Shown here piece by piece: positions 1 to 10,124 of a stretch of 64,000 bases of DNA. The stretch is from Armigeres subalbatus (taxonomy: Eukaryota > Arthropoda > Insecta > Diptera > Culicidae): assembly GCF_024139115.2 (NCBI RefSeq), contig NC_085140.1, forward strand, positions 433,689,240-433,753,239. Direction: 5' to 3'. Positions within the stretch are counted from its first letter, which is position 1; each line of letters begins with the position of its first letter. The translations under genes and the position numbers were made by a program. The notes under the pieces are model-generated. The model was not told the DNA's origin and ran no database searches. It saw only the letters and a list, made by a program, of their open reading frames with translations.

Positions 1-433
1 ACCTTGTACATGTACTGTCACAAAATATGTGTCCCCCTCCCCCCTCAAATCTTGGACATAATTGTTAAACGACCCTATAGCCGCGCATCTTTTTTTTTAT
101 CTATTGCATTTATTTTACAGGCTCAGGCGTGTATAACACTTAACGGAGCCGAGATTCTTTATGATATTTACAATTGATATCATTATTATTTACAGTTAGT
201 AAGAGGGAAGTGACATATACCAAGATACTCTAGGTGACTCAAGGTTAGATTGCGTAATGCGGACGGGGTTGGGATTTAGGTTTACGGTATTTCAGCTGCT
301 CATCCGGGTATTTGACTTTTTGACTGCTGATGCCTAGCGTCGTGTTCGAGTTATCGTTCTTCAGGGAGCATCTTCCGGATGGCCAGTGCTTCATGGTACA
401 CGGAACAATAAGACAGAGACAACACAAAAACTG

Positions 434-470
434 ATATAGCCGCGCATCTTACCGCTAGGCTAAGGATGGC
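434..470 (-). repeat. SINE A-box-like fragment
   Basis: On the minus strand this reads TAGCCTAGCGGTAAGATGCG, which fits a tRNA-type A box (TRGYNNARNNG). No B box follows, so it is only a fragment. The 15-base core TATAGCCGCGCATCT (plus strand) recurs at 76-90, next to a short T run. I infer two scraps of one tRNA-derived SINE family; a small direct repeat of another element is possible. Confidence 0.35.
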
Positions 471-494
471 CATCTTGTTTAAATACGTTTCCTT

Positions 495-938
495 ATTAAA
501 TGTGTAAGTGAAAAGTGAGTAGTGAGTAGTTAGATGTAATAGGTAGGTGAGAAATGATAACTGAGATAGCGAGTAGGAAGCAATACGAAGCAAGAACATC
601 TCTAGATAAGGAATGAATAAAGTAAAAGGAAGAAAGAAGAAACAAGAATCTAGGAAGAAGAAGGAAAAAGGAAAAGGGAAGAAGGAATAAGGAATAAGGA
701 AGAAGAAAGAAGGAAGAAAGAAGAAGGAATTAGGAAGAAGGAAGAACGAAGATGGATGAAGGAATAAGGAAGAAGGAAGGGGGAAGAATGAAGTAGGAAC
801 AAGGAAGGAAGAACAAAAAAACTAAGAAGAAGGAAGAAAGAAGAAGGAAGAAGTTCTCAGTTTTCAGTTTACTTTTCTTATTCCACTTTTCACTTCTCAC
901 TTCTCATTACTCACTTCTTTACTACTTCACTACTAGTA
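495..938. repeat. Purine-rich block flanked by inverted GTGAGTAGTGAG-type repeats
   Basis: Bases 600-855 are almost pure purine on the plus strand (GAAGGAAGAA-like units). The left shoulder (about 500-570) carries AGTGAAAAGTGAGTAGTGAG. The right shoulder (about 860-935) is its imperfect reverse complement (CTTTTCACTTCTCACTTCTC). The whole block is therefore a low-complexity foldback-like structure. No coding potential is visible. Confidence 0.6.
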
Positions 939-2000
939 ATATAAGTCAGTTTTTTTAACTATTCGGCCAAACGACATTTGACCAAATGGCCTGACATCAG
1001 TGACAATAATACTAGGGAAGAAAAATGCCAAATATTTCAACCTGCATATATTTTGTTTGGTTCTTCCGGCTTACTTTCCATCTTTTATACGATTTCATAT
1101 TCGTCATCATTATGTCAAAAATAGTTCCTTTTACATTTAGCATAGGTAGAATTGGTCACCGAAAAAAACCAACAAAACCAACATGTTTCTCGCGTTGATA
1201 AACTTATCTTAATAACTTATGCTCCGTCGAGGACCATGCGACCAAATCTAACCCTGGAGAGATGCTTCTGGAAATTCATGGAGATCCATCATCCGACAAT
1301 GTTCCATGTCTAAATGGTTCAGAAGACACCCAACCGATTCGACAGACAAAGCAAAGTGGCCAGAATTAACGCCAGAAAGCTTCACCAGGCTTCGCTGCTG
1401 AAGAGACAGTGAACATTGCCAGTTGTTCATTATCACACCACGATTAGCTAATCCTGGATAGACGAGGAATAAGTAGACAAATTTGGACGAATCTTCCAGA
1501 ATGTGTCCGGCTGCTAGCGGGTGTGCGCGGGCCTAAAAGTTCGGTATTTGTCGCAATTTGGCGAATTTGGCCCGGTAGCGGTGTTATTGTCCTCTTGCAT
1601 TTGTTTTTCCGAATGCTGCTTAGATTATATACACTTCGGAAAAACTATTCCTTGACTTCGCAGAATGTACCGTTTCTTTTTTCCAGGATTTTTAGTTCCC
1701 CAGGATACAATAAAATTTCTTAAAAGTTTTTCGGAATTCAACCAAAAAACAAGTCTGTATGTTCCCAAATTTTGTTTCAAGTTTCTCGAGAAATTCTTCT
1801 AAATTTCCAACGAAAATACTCCTTGTGTTCTTCGTGACTGTGTGATCAGTGTCAACTGGCAACCGCATTGTGCTTTGGGTGAGAATAAAAGTGTTTGGCA
1901 ATGACAATGCATCCTGTTTTGTCTAATGGTGTTTCCTGTGAAGTGCGAAATGTTCACTATATAAGCATTGAAATAAGTCTGGATAGATACGAGAAGCATT
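939..2000. other. No recognisable gene; one small repeat scrap
   Basis: Only short, unrelated open frames occur. Bases 960-995 contain a fragment of the CATTTGGCC-type repeat (GGCCAAACGACATTTGACCA) that reappears at 46.9-47.0 kb. I see nothing else supportable. Confidence 0.5.
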
Positions 2001-2034
2001 AGGCTGAAAGTCTCTTTAATAAAGATATAAAAGG
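2001..2034 (+). repeat. Shared 3'-end motif GGCTGAAAGTCTCTTTAATA
   Basis: The string GGCTGAAAGTCTCTTTAATA plus an A-rich tail recurs, with small changes, at 57,475-57,508 and 62,857-62,885. Three copies each ending in an A-rich or AATAAA-like run suggest the 3' end of a short retroposed family. The bodies upstream differ, so only the tail is assigned. Confidence 0.4.
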
Positions 2035-2207
2035 AATAGGCTCTGCATCCACGACGTTGCAGAAATTTGAAATTTATTTGTATTAAACCTTGCAGAAATT
2101 GCGCATTCAATAGAACCAGAAGTGATTCAAATAACGCGTGGTGGTTGATATTGAATATTTTACATGTATTTCCACTGAACTAGTAGATCTAGTAATAAAA
2201 ATGTATT

Positions 2208-2314
2208 CCCTAGCAGCATAGTTCTGACTGATTTGGTTGCAGCAACTTTCATGCGACTCAATTTCGTCACTTATAAGTCACAGATAATCAACTGTGCCAA
2301 GTGTGCTGCTAGGG
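2208..2314. mobile_element. 107-bp MITE, CCCTAGCAGCATA family (copy 1)
   Basis: It begins CCCTAGCAGCATA and ends TGTGCTGCTAGGG, giving about 13-bp terminal inverted repeats. The flanks are TT on both sides, a 2-bp duplication. The interior has the family words GGTTGCAGCAACT and TAAGTCACAG. It has exactly the length of the copies at 7,796-7,902 and 60,514-60,620. No coding capacity. Confidence 0.8.
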
Positions 2315-2477
2315 TTGCAGTAGTGAACAATTGCTGAAATAAGATTCTATATCTTCAAATTGAAATTAAATTCAAATACTCTGATTAATGCACCTAGCTG
2401 TAATGTTGCCAGTCTCATACATTATGAAAGTAGTAATGCCGCCCTAACTTCCAGGTGCACAGGGTGATCGAGTCGAT

Positions 2478-2531
2478 TTCCAACAGGAAACAACGGAACA
2501 GGATTCCCCGCCGAATGCAATTTGTTGCGAG
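2478..2531 (+). repeat. Dispersed repeat fragment (AACAGGAAACAACGGAACAG)
   Basis: This stretch resembles 57,592-57,645 over about 54 bases (both contain ATAGGAAACAA/ACAGGAAACAA followed by CGTCGAATGCAACTTGTTG-like text). It is a fragment of the repeat better preserved at 57.5-57.9 kb. Function unknown. Confidence 0.45.
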
Positions 2532-2796
2532 TATTTCGATGAAGGGTAAGTTTCAGGGTTCATAATGCTCACTCAATCTCAGGAGCACATGATTTTCCCT
2601 CACGAAAGTTTTCGGGGAGAAATCGCTTTTCGGGAAAGAAAAACAGCCTGGAGAGTGATAACAATTTTTCGCTCACTTCGATTGCCGCTAAACGTTGGTT
2701 TGCTCTTTTTCTTTCAAATTCGAGTCTTTTCGTGGCATCATAAATGCAAATGGTAGTAGCTTATGTGGAACAAATAACTTAACGCTTTCATACAGA

Positions 2797-2877
2797 TAGC
2801 GTGGTGGTGTGGCTAAAGTAAGCGCACCCCACAGCTATTATTGTTACTATTCTGGGTTCGAATCCCGGCGCGGCTAT
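2797..2877 (+). repeat. tRNA-like sequence with intact B box
   Basis: GGGTTCGAATCCCGGCG at 2,854-2,870 is a good pol III B box / T arm, and TGGCTAAAGTAAGCGC at about 2,810-2,825 is an A-box-like start. The outermost bases TAGCG and CGGCTA pair only partly, and the middle does not fold as an anticodon arm. I read it as a tRNA pseudogene or SINE head rather than a working tRNA gene. The 300 bases on either side show no gene. Confidence 0.45.
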
Positions 2878-3179
2878 ACAATTTTGTAATTGTTCTGCGA
2901 TAATTCTCGCGAAAAGTGAGTGAGAGATAAAAGTGATGAACCGAAAAAGGATTTTCATCTGATAGGCAAGATTTTCGTTCATCTTCCAATGCTAATTCTA
3001 GAGAAAAGATTGATAGGTGAAAGATGATCCTCAACATAAACAACGAAACAAGATTTTCCCTTGGCCCGAAAAACGCTTGCTTTGGTCTCATTGAAACGAA
3101 AAGTCTAAACCCTGCTAAGTTTTGATTCTGTCGGTATAGCCCTATCAGCACGCGGGCCACTACCCGGGATGCGGGTGGT

Positions 3180-4635
3180 CGCCGAGCAACTCGATGATGT
3201 CATCGAGTTCGCGAACGCAAGGCAGAACATCAGTAAGGAACTGAAATGGAACTTTTGGATGCTCCGTCAGGCTGTTCGAATCGCAAGACAAGAACAGGAC
3301 GCGTTTATCAGGCGGTGGTAGGAAGAGAGAAGGCCGACAAAGGTGCCCGAACCGATGCCTTCTTCTTCCTTGGAGGAGCAACTACGGCCCAAGACGCGAT
3401 TGAATTCGCCTTGAGACCAATGCAGAAAAGACTGCGCCTAACTCAAAACGGCTCAGGCAGCAATCCGGCGAAGGCGCTCAGAGCAAACCCAAACGACGTG
3501 CGATCATGAAGGCCAAACGTCGTCTGGGTGGAGCAGATCGGGATACTGAGGAGCCCGAAGGGCGTCGACCCAAGAAGGTGACTCGGCCCAAAAACGCGAA
3601 AAGCACTAACCAGGCGCAAGTCACCGGGCCACAAGAGGGCATCGGCCGACCTGTGTCATCGGCACAAGGGACCTAAAATCCCTGTTAGCTAGCGGAAGTC
3701 TAACGCATCTCGACCCGCAAAAAAAGCTAAGGATAGAGGCAAGGCCTTGTTGGTGAAAACTGATAAGGCAAAGTATGCTGAAGTCCTTAAGGTCACTCCT
3801 GACAGAATCCAAGTTTCAAAGTGCTCGCGTTTTCGGGGGCACACCACTCGATACGGAGGCGGCGGGCAACTGTCATTTTTGTTGATTCAGTTTGCTGCGT
3901 CGCAGCATGCGTGAAAAAATAAAAATGACAGTTGTGCGTTGCTTCCATATCGAGTGGTGTGCTCCCGAAAACGCGAGCACTTTGAAACTTGGATTCTTTC
4001 AGGAGTGACCTTAAATCGATGTGGGCGGCCGAAAAGCTTTCGGCGCTGGGTCAGGACGTGCGAAGCGTCAGACGCACCAAGCGCAGGCTAGTGGGACTGA
4101 CTTCAGGAAGCTGGTATGAGAGGTCTTGGGTGACGATGCCGAGGTGAGGTCATTGGGAGCAGAAATGACCCTCCAGTGCAAGCGACTGGACAAGGTCACG
4201 AACGCGGACGACGTCGTCTCTGCCGTCGGAGACCAGTGTGGTACAGAGGTCGACAAGACCCCTGTACGCCTAAGCGGCGGTCCGGTCCCTTTAGCACGCA
4301 GGTAGCCTACCTTAGGTTACCGGTTGCGGAAGCCAAAAAGGTAATGGAGCGAGGGAAGTTGAAGATCGGCTAGTCGACTAGTGAGCAAACTACAGCCGCC
4401 TTCAGTGGACAAGTTTTATCGGTGCATAGAGTTTGGGAATAAGTCCTACAACTGTAAGGGCCCAGACCGTAGCAACCTGTGTCGTCGTTGTGGTGAGGAA
4501 GGGCACGAAGCGCAGGAATGCGATAAGGCACCAAAGTGCCTCACCTGCTCCAGCAAAAAGCAAGCCTGTAGCCACGTTATGGGTGGATATTCGTGTCCCA
4601 TTGGAGAAACAAATAAAACGAAGCCGTGCAAGTAA
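3180..4635 (+). pseudogene. Gag-like ORF1 of R1-clade element
   Basis: The product would be the RNA-binding gag protein of a non-LTR retrotransposon. The N-terminal part (3,180-3,310) reads NISKELKWNFWMLRQAV-like helical text. The middle has a string of frameshifts. The C-terminus (4,381-4,635) keeps zinc knuckles of CX2CX4HX4C type: CRRCGEEGHEAQEC is clear, while the first knuckle has lost its first cysteine or shifted frame (CIEFGNKSYNCKGPDRSNLC). ORF1 stops with TAA at 4,633-4,635, where the endonuclease frame is already open, so ORF1 and ORF2 overlap as in many elements of this type. A 220-bp MITE sits in the middle. Not functional. Confidence 0.7.
3791..4010. mobile_element. TTAA-flanked 220-bp foldback MITE in gag
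   Basis: The termini are GGTCACTCCTGACAGAATCC and its inverted copy ending CAGGAGTGACC, with arms of about 75 bp (left 3,791-3,868; right 3,935-4,010). TTAA lies on each side (3,787-3,790 and 4,011-4,014). Deleting the element plus one TTAA restores an open gag frame (AEVLKSMWAAEKLSALGQ), which proves the insertion and the 4-bp duplication. TTAA duplication suggests piggyBac- or Kolobok-type mobilisation; the GGTCAC ends do not decide between them. Confidence 0.85.
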
Positions 4636-5160
4636 CACAGTTGAATCTTAACCACTGTGCAACTGCCCAGCAGGTGCTGTGGCAGTCGATGTTGGAGACG
4701 AGGACCGATGTCGCCCTCCTGTCCGACCCGTACAACGTCCCTATCGATAACGGCAATTGGGTGGCGGACGGGTCTAGGATGGCAGCTATTTGCATGACGA
4801 CGGGACGGTGGTCGATCCAAGAGGTGGTACACTCCTCTGCTGAGGGTGCCGCGATAGTCAAGATCAATGGTGTGTTCTATTGTAGCTGCTTTGCCTCACC
4901 AAGATGGCAGCCGCGGCACCAATCGAAGGGGTCAAGCGTTACTAGAGGCGCTAGCGAAGCTCGACGCAGTGCTAGTCAATGATGGCTCCGGTACCACGTT
5001 CAGAAGGAACGGGGTCGAGTCATGGATTGACGTAACGTTTGTCAGTCCTGGTCTGGCACTAGACGTGGACAAGCTGTCGGCGCCGGGGCCCCCTTCCGGC
5101 TAAATCCGGCCCTGGTTACACCCATAGTGATCATCTAGCAATTCACTTTAAGATTACCTA
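4626..5160 (+). pseudogene. APE-type endonuclease of R1-clade element
   Basis: This is the N-terminal part of ORF2, whose endonuclease nicks target DNA to prime reverse transcription. The start (QLNLNHCATAQQ), DVALLSDPYNVPIDNGNW and CSCFASPRW are family-typical. Right after ASPRW the text jumps to GTNRRGQALLEALAKLDAVL in another frame. The stretch that normally holds the catalytic GDFNAW motif is missing, so about 40 residues are deleted. The downstream part (FRRNGVESWIDVTFVSPGL) is recognisable to about 5,080. There is no ATG; the frame opens through a GTG. Inactive. Confidence 0.75.
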
Positions 5161-5526
5161 TGGAGTGCAACATCTAATGCCCGGGGATCCTTGTCAGGTC
5201 TGTGGGTGGAAAATCAATCACTTCGACAGCGAAGTTTTCACCGCGGTCTTGAGACTGGAAGCCAACACTGAAGGTCTAAGCGGGAATACGTTGGTACCTG
5301 TTCTACCACGCGCGTGTGTCTCCACCTTGCCGAGGAAAACCCTGCCGAGAAATGGCCCTTCGATCAACCTGCCTCAAGGCTAGACTAAGGATGCAAGGTG
5401 CCCGCACCAAGGATGAAAGAGCGGACCACCGTGAAGTGTTTCGAGCTGCGAAACTGGCCACCTAGAGCAGTAAGAGAGCGTTTTGGAAAGCTAATTCCAG
5501 AACCGTATACTATTATACGAGAACGA

Positions 5527-6964
5527 TGGCGGTCAGAGAAGGAGTTCCGCAAGGTTCAATACTGGGCCCGGTAGTATGGAACCTTATGTATGACGGGGTC
5601 TCCAGTACTTGATTGTACTTGCCATACAAGATACATACTCATGCAATGGCGGGCATAGAAAAGGTTTCAATTGATAATTGAGGAAATGCTAATACAATAC
5701 TAAGCTGCAAAGTATGCCAGAAGAAGAAGAAGAAGAAGAAGGAGAAGAAGAAGAAGAAGAAGAAGAAGAAGAAGAAGAAGAAGAAGAAGAAGAAGAAGAA
5801 GAAGAAGAAGAAGAAGAAGAAGAAGAAGAAGAAGAAGAAGAAGACGAAGAAGAAGACGAAGAAGAAGTTGAAGAAGAAGAAGAAGAAATATGACTGGGTC
5901 CTGAGTTTAAGTTCCCTCCTGGTGTTAAGATTGTCGGCTTCGCTGATGTCGTAACCTTGGAGGTCTACGGGGAGTCAATTCCCGAAGTAGAACTGACCGC
6001 AGCACACGCGATCAGCATGGTGGCGGATTGTATGAGTGCTGAAGGTCTGGAGCTCATGCAACATAAGACGGAGGTGGTTATCATCAATAACAGCAAGTCG
6101 ATTCAACATGCAGTGATTCGCGATCGCATCAAAGCGGAGTTTGAAGCTCCTTGGGGTCGTAATAAACGACAAGCTGACCTTCACCAGCCATGTCGACTAT
6201 GCGTGCAAGAGGAATTCGACTGTTGTTGCGGCGTTATCGAGGATGATGTCCAATAGTTCCAAGGTGTGTGTCAGTAGACGTAGGCTACTGGCAAGCGTTG
6301 CCGTTTCTATTCTTAGGTACGGCGGCCCGTCCTGGGCGAGAGCTCTGGGGGTAACCAGTTACCTGCGGAAGCTGGAAAGCACGTACCGCTTAATGTGTCT
6401 GAGAGTGATATCTGCCTACCGCACGATATCACACGATGCAGCCTGCGTGATTGCGAGCATGATGCCATTCGAGCTGGTCATCCGGGAAGACGAGGAGTGT
6501 TTCGAGCTACGTGGCACCAGAGGAGCCCGCGAACGCATTAGGGTGACTTCGGTTGCCAGATGGCAGCGCGAGTGGGATAACTCTTCTAAAGGTAGGTGGA
6601 CCCATCGGCTGATACCTAACATATCGCGCGGGTGGGGAGACCCCATGGGGAAGTTTACTTTCATCTGACACAATTCCTGTCAGGCCATGGTTGCTTCCGG
6701 TAGTACCTCCACAGGTTTGGGCATCGGGAGAGCCCCGTCTGTCCTGACTGCCCAGGTGGTGAGGAAACTGCAGAGCACATACTGTTCGTAAGTCCTCGTT
6801 TCGACGTCGAAAGAAGAGCTATGCTAGACGTTTTCGGGCGGGACACAACCCCGGATACCCTTATCCAGAGGATGTGCCAAGCGATGGAGAAGTGGAACGC
6901 AGTTTCAACTGCAACCACTCAGATTGCCTGCGGCTTGCAGAGAATCTGGCGCGCCGAGCGGTAG
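5527..6964 (+). pseudogene. RT remnant and C-terminal domain of R1-clade element
   Basis: After a large deletion the RT resumes with VREGVPQGSILGPVVWNLMY (5,529-5,590). It then stops and is separated by a GAA tract from KIVGFADVVTLEVYGES (5,930-5,975). The catalytic FADD is FADV here, so the second aspartate is lost. From 6,141 the frame runs LGVVINDKLTF, RYGGPSWARAL, WQREWDNSSKGRWTHRLIP, and after another shift CPDCPGGEETAEHILF (about 6,740-6,785). It ends LQRIWRAER-stop at 6,964. The C-terminal cysteine-histidine motif is typical of R1-like ORF2 proteins. At least three frame breaks make it a pseudogene. Confidence 0.75.
5718..5888 (+). repeat. (GAA)n microsatellite inside the RT region
   Basis: About 170 bases of nearly pure AAG/GAA repeats with a few GAC and GTT changes. 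It sits between two conserved RT blocks of the R1-like relic, so it grew or was inserted after the element decayed. Confidence 0.95.
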
Positions 6965-7006
6965 TCGACAAGCATGATTAACCTTTGATTGGTTATTATC
7001 ATTTAT

Positions 7007-7795
7007 TCAGACTAAGGCCGAAGTGGCCTGTGCGGTATATAAGAGTCTTCTCCATTCGGCTCGGTCCATGGCTACACGTCGCCAACCACGCAGTCTACGG
7101 AGGATCCGCAAGTCATCTTCCACCTGATCGATCCACCTTGCCCACTGCGCACCTCGCCTTCTTGTGCCCGTCGGATCGTTGTCGACAACCATTTCCACCG
7201 AGTTACTGTCCGACATTCTGGCTACGTGCCCGGCCCACCGCAGTCGTCCGATTTTCGCGGTGTGAACGATGGATGGTTCTCCCAACAGCTGATGCAACTC
7301 GTGGTTTATTCGCCTCCTCCACGTACCGTCCGCCATCTGCACCCCACCATAGATGGTACGCAGCACTTTCCTTTCGAAAACTCCGAGTGCGCGTAGGTCC
7401 TCCACGAGCATCGTCCAGGTCTCGTGTCCGTAGAGGACTACCGGTCTAATGAGCGTTTTGTAGATTGTCAGTTTGGTACGGCGGCGAACTCTATTCGATC
7501 GGAGCGTCTTGCGGAGTCCAAAGTACGTACGATTTCCAGCCACTATGCGTCTCCGAATTTCTCTGCTGGTGTCATTTTCGGCAGTCACCAGTGAGCCCAA
7601 GTACACAAATTCTTCTACCACCTCGATTTCGTCACCACCGATGCAAACTCGCGGTGGGTGGCTCACATTGTTTTCTCTTGAACCTCTTCTTATCATGTAC
7701 TTCGTCTTCGACGTATTGATGACTAGTCCTATCCGTTTAGCTTCCCTCTTTAGTCTGATGTAGGCTTCCTCCATCTTCTCAAAGTTACGTGCCAT
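7007..7795 (-). pseudogene. RT thumb and C-terminus, RTE-like copy 1
   Basis: The reading frame (read from 7,795 down) begins ARNFEKMEEAYIRLKREAKR, then GLVINTSKTKYM, GDEIEVVEEFVYLGSLVTAE, TYFGLRKTLRSN, TIYKTLIRPVVLYGHETWTM and RRLRGWRRVAMDRAEWRRLL. It stops at about 7,007 after QATSALV. The part is long and open, and nearly the same sequence occurs in the copies at 13.2 and 39.0 kb. It lacks its upstream catalytic motif because of the MITE at 7,796-7,902, so it is a broken 3' half. The YLGSLVTAENDTSREIRRRI block is the connection region common to RTE and related pol proteins. Confidence 0.8.
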
Positions 7796-7902
7796 CCCGA
7801 GTAGCACAGGTCAGTCATAAATGGTTACAGCAACTTGATTGTGACTGAATCTGGTCACATATGAGTTGCAGTAGCCCATGAGAAACATTTGTGCTGCTAG
7901 GG
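7796..7902. mobile_element. 107-bp MITE, CCCGAGTAGCACA family (copy 2)
   Basis: Begins CCCGAGTAGCACA and ends TGTGCTGCTAGGG. The 2-bp duplication is AT (7,794-7,795 and 7,903-7,904). The sister RTE copy near 14,000-14,005 gives the empty site: GTGCCATAATATC there versus GTGCCAT, element, ATAATATC here. The insertion is therefore certain, and its boundaries and duplication are fixed to the base. Confidence 0.9.
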
Positions 7903-9478
7903 ATAATATCTATGTCGTCGGCGAAGCCAAATAGCTCGACGGACTTGTACCACTCGTGTTAATCCCTGCTCTTCTTATTACCCCTTCCAAAGCGACGTTG
8001 AATAGCAGACACGAAAGACCATCACCTTGCCGTAACCCTCTGCGGGTTTCGAAGGGACTCGAGAATGCCCCATGAAACTCGAACTACGCACATCACCCGA
8101 TCCATCGTCGCTTTGATCAACCGTGTCAGTTTATCCGGAAAACCGTGTTCGTGCATTAGCTGCCATAGCTGGTCCCGATCGATTGTATCATATGCGGCTT
8201 TGAAGTCGATGAATAGATGATGTGTGGGCACGTTGAATTCGCGGCATTTCTGCAGTACTTGGCGAATGGCGAACACCTGGTCCGTGGTGGAGCGTTCGCC
8301 CATAAAACCCGCCTGGTACTGCCCCACGAACTCCCTTGCAGTTGGTGCTAGTCGACGGCATAAAATTTGGGAGAGTACCTTGTAGGCGGCGTTCAGCAAT
8401 GTGATAGCGCGGTAGTTGCTACAATCCAGCTTATCGCCCTTTTTGTTGATGGGACACACGACACCAGCCAGTGCCTCATCACCGTGTTTAAATAGCTCTC
8501 CTGGTAGTTGGTCAACCTCAGGGGCTTTGTTGTTCTTCAGCCGGCCAATCTCCTCCTGGATTTCCTGGAGATTCGGAGCCGGTAAGATTATGTCCTGCGC
8601 GCGTTCTCCCAGGTCCATCACCATACCGCCATCTGCGTCTGCCACATCGCCATTCAGGTGTTCTTCGTAGTGCTGCCGCCACCTTTGGATCACCTCACGC
8701 TCGTTCGTAAGAAGGTTTCCGTTTATGTCCTTACACATATCAGGCTGTGGCACGTGGCCCTTACGTGAACGGTTTAACTTCTCATAGAACTTTCGTGTGT
8801 TATTAACGCGGTACAGTTGCTCCGTCTCTTCACGGTCTCGATCTTCCTGCTGGCGCTTTTTCCTCCGTAAAATCGAGTTTTGTCTGTTCCGCGCCTGTTT
8901 ATATCGTGCCTCGTTCGCCCTCGTGCGTTGTTGCAGCAATCTCGCCCATGCTGCATTCTTCTCTTCCACTAACTGCTCACATTCGCCGTCATACCAGTCG
9001 TTTCTCTGATCCGGGGGCACCGTGCCAAGTGCAGCGGTTGCGGTGCTACCAATGGCGGATCGAATATCTCTCCAGCCATCTTCAAGAGACGCTGCGCCTA
9101 GCTGCTCTTCCGTTGGGAGTGCCACTTCCAGCTGCTGCACGTATTCTTGGGCTAGCCTACCGTCTTGTAGCCGCTCAATGTTAAGCCGCGGCGTCCGACT
9201 TCGACGCGTGTTGTACACCGTCGAGAGTTTTGAGCGCAGGCATACTGCAACGAGGTAGTGCTCGGATCCAATATTCGCACTGCGGTAAGTGCGGGCGTTC
9301 GTGATGTCGGAGAAGAATTTACCGTCGATTAGAACGTGGTCGATTTGGTTTTCCGTTTCTTGGTTAAGTGATCTCCATGTGGCCTTGTGGATATTTTTGC
9401 GGGGGAAGAAGGTGCTTCGGACTACTATTCCGCGGGAGGCTGCCTTTGATTGGTTAGTTATAGCGAAAACAGGCTGAG
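7903..9478 (-). pseudogene. Endonuclease end and RT palm, RTE-like copy 1
   Basis: Read from 9,478 down: FFPRKNIHKATWRSLNQ, ENQIDHVLIDGKFF and a changed SEHYLVAVCLR (normally SDHYLV) are the C-terminal APE endonuclease motifs. A charged linker (RKKRQQEDRDREETEQLYR) leads to RT motifs INKKGDKLDCSNYRAITLL, FMGERSTTDQVFAIRQVLQK and FIDFKAAYDTIDRD (about 8,175-8,216). At about 8,070 a frameshift follows RVSWGILESLRNPQ, where sister copies keep ELRQGDGLSCLLFN. FADD is readable at 7,914-7,925 in a shifted frame. The endonuclease N-terminus is missing. Inactive. Confidence 0.8.
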
Positions 9479-10110
9479 CGCAAGGAAGTGAATGAAAGGT
9501 TTGCACATGTCGAGGTAAGAGTGTCGCAGAGGGTGACAACCGCAGTCGCCACCACGAGGCATGGCAGAAGAGTGAGCGCATAGGTGTTAGTATGGACTGC
9601 ACATGCCGAAGTAGGAGGGTCGTAGAACTGTTGGTATCTATCGCTACCGACACCTCGAGGCATGGCAGAGAAGAGTAGAGTGAGCATCCAAGTCAGACTC
9701 ACATGGTATGTTAAGGGCGACCACCCAAGTCAGCCTCGCATGACATTTCAGAAGTGAGAACCTAAGTAAGTCCCACATGGCGTGTCAGAGCGTGTGTCAA
9801 GAGGAATGGCAGGGTGTGCTAGAGTGAGCACCCAAATAAGTCTCAGATTGGTGTGCTGGAGCGTGAATCAGGTGGTAGGGTGAGCATCCAAGTTAGTCTC
9901 ACATGGTGCGTAAAAGGTGAGCACCCAAGTTAGACTCACATGGTATGTCAGTGGTGAGCATTCAAGTAAGACTTATATGATGCGCCAGAAAGAGTGGCAG
10001 GGTGTGTCAGAGGGTATGTTAGAGAGAGAGCACTCAAGTAAGCCTCAAACGGGATAAGTGCCTGTGTGAGCATGAATGAGCGAGTACAATAAGTACTGCC
10101 TATCCCCCAG
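9479..10110 (+). repeat. Degenerate GTGAGCACCCAAGTCAGACT subrepeats
   Basis: At least eight degenerate units containing GTGAGCACCCAAGT(C/T)AGACTCACATGG occur at spacings of about 35-72 bases between 9,680 and 10,050. The same words are found on the opposite strand at 24,740-25,140. The block ends with GAGCGAGTACAATAAGTACT before a CCCCCAGAAGTA motif, also shared with 24.7 kb. I interpret it as the subrepeat-bearing 3' untranslated region of an R1-type element, abutting the gag fragment that follows. Confidence 0.55.
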
Positions 10111-10124
10111 AAGTATAATTTCAA

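Larger units (their letters stand above)
3160..6964 (+). mobile_element. R1-clade non-LTR retrotransposon, decayed (copy 1)
   Basis: In order, this element shows a gag-like region, a CCHC zinc-knuckle end, an APE-type endonuclease, an RT fragment with GVPQGSILGP, an FADV motif, and an R1-type C-terminal domain with WQREWD and a CPDC...H cysteine-histidine motif. It ends at TAG 6,962-6,964. Frameshifts, a large RT deletion, a GAA microsatellite (5,718-5,888) and a MITE (3,791-4,010) break it. The clade call rests on the style of the endonuclease (DPYNVP, DNGNW) and C-terminal text; neighbouring clades are possible. Confidence 0.8.
6986..9478 (-). mobile_element. RTE/JAM1-like non-LTR retrotransposon (copy 1)
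   Basis: Minus-strand element with the end of an APE endonuclease domain (9,478-9,240), a linker, the RT domain and a C-terminal region. The 3' end is at about 6,986, where a TTATTTATTCAG-like tail occurs as in the copies at 13.2 and 39.6 kb. The 5' end is cut at 9,478. A 107-bp MITE splits it next to the catalytic FADD. RTE-type elements with short 3' microsatellite tails are known from Aedes (JAM1), and the assignment follows from that likeness. Confidence 0.8.

Noticed and set aside
76..450. LTR pair suggested by TATAGCCGCGCATCT at 76 and 435
   Set aside because: Only 15 bases repeat, the minus-strand text is an A-box-like SINE head, and no LTR ends or duplication exist.
2797..2877. Functional tRNA gene
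   Set aside because: Good B box, but acceptor and anticodon stems do not pair; treated as tRNA-like or SINE.
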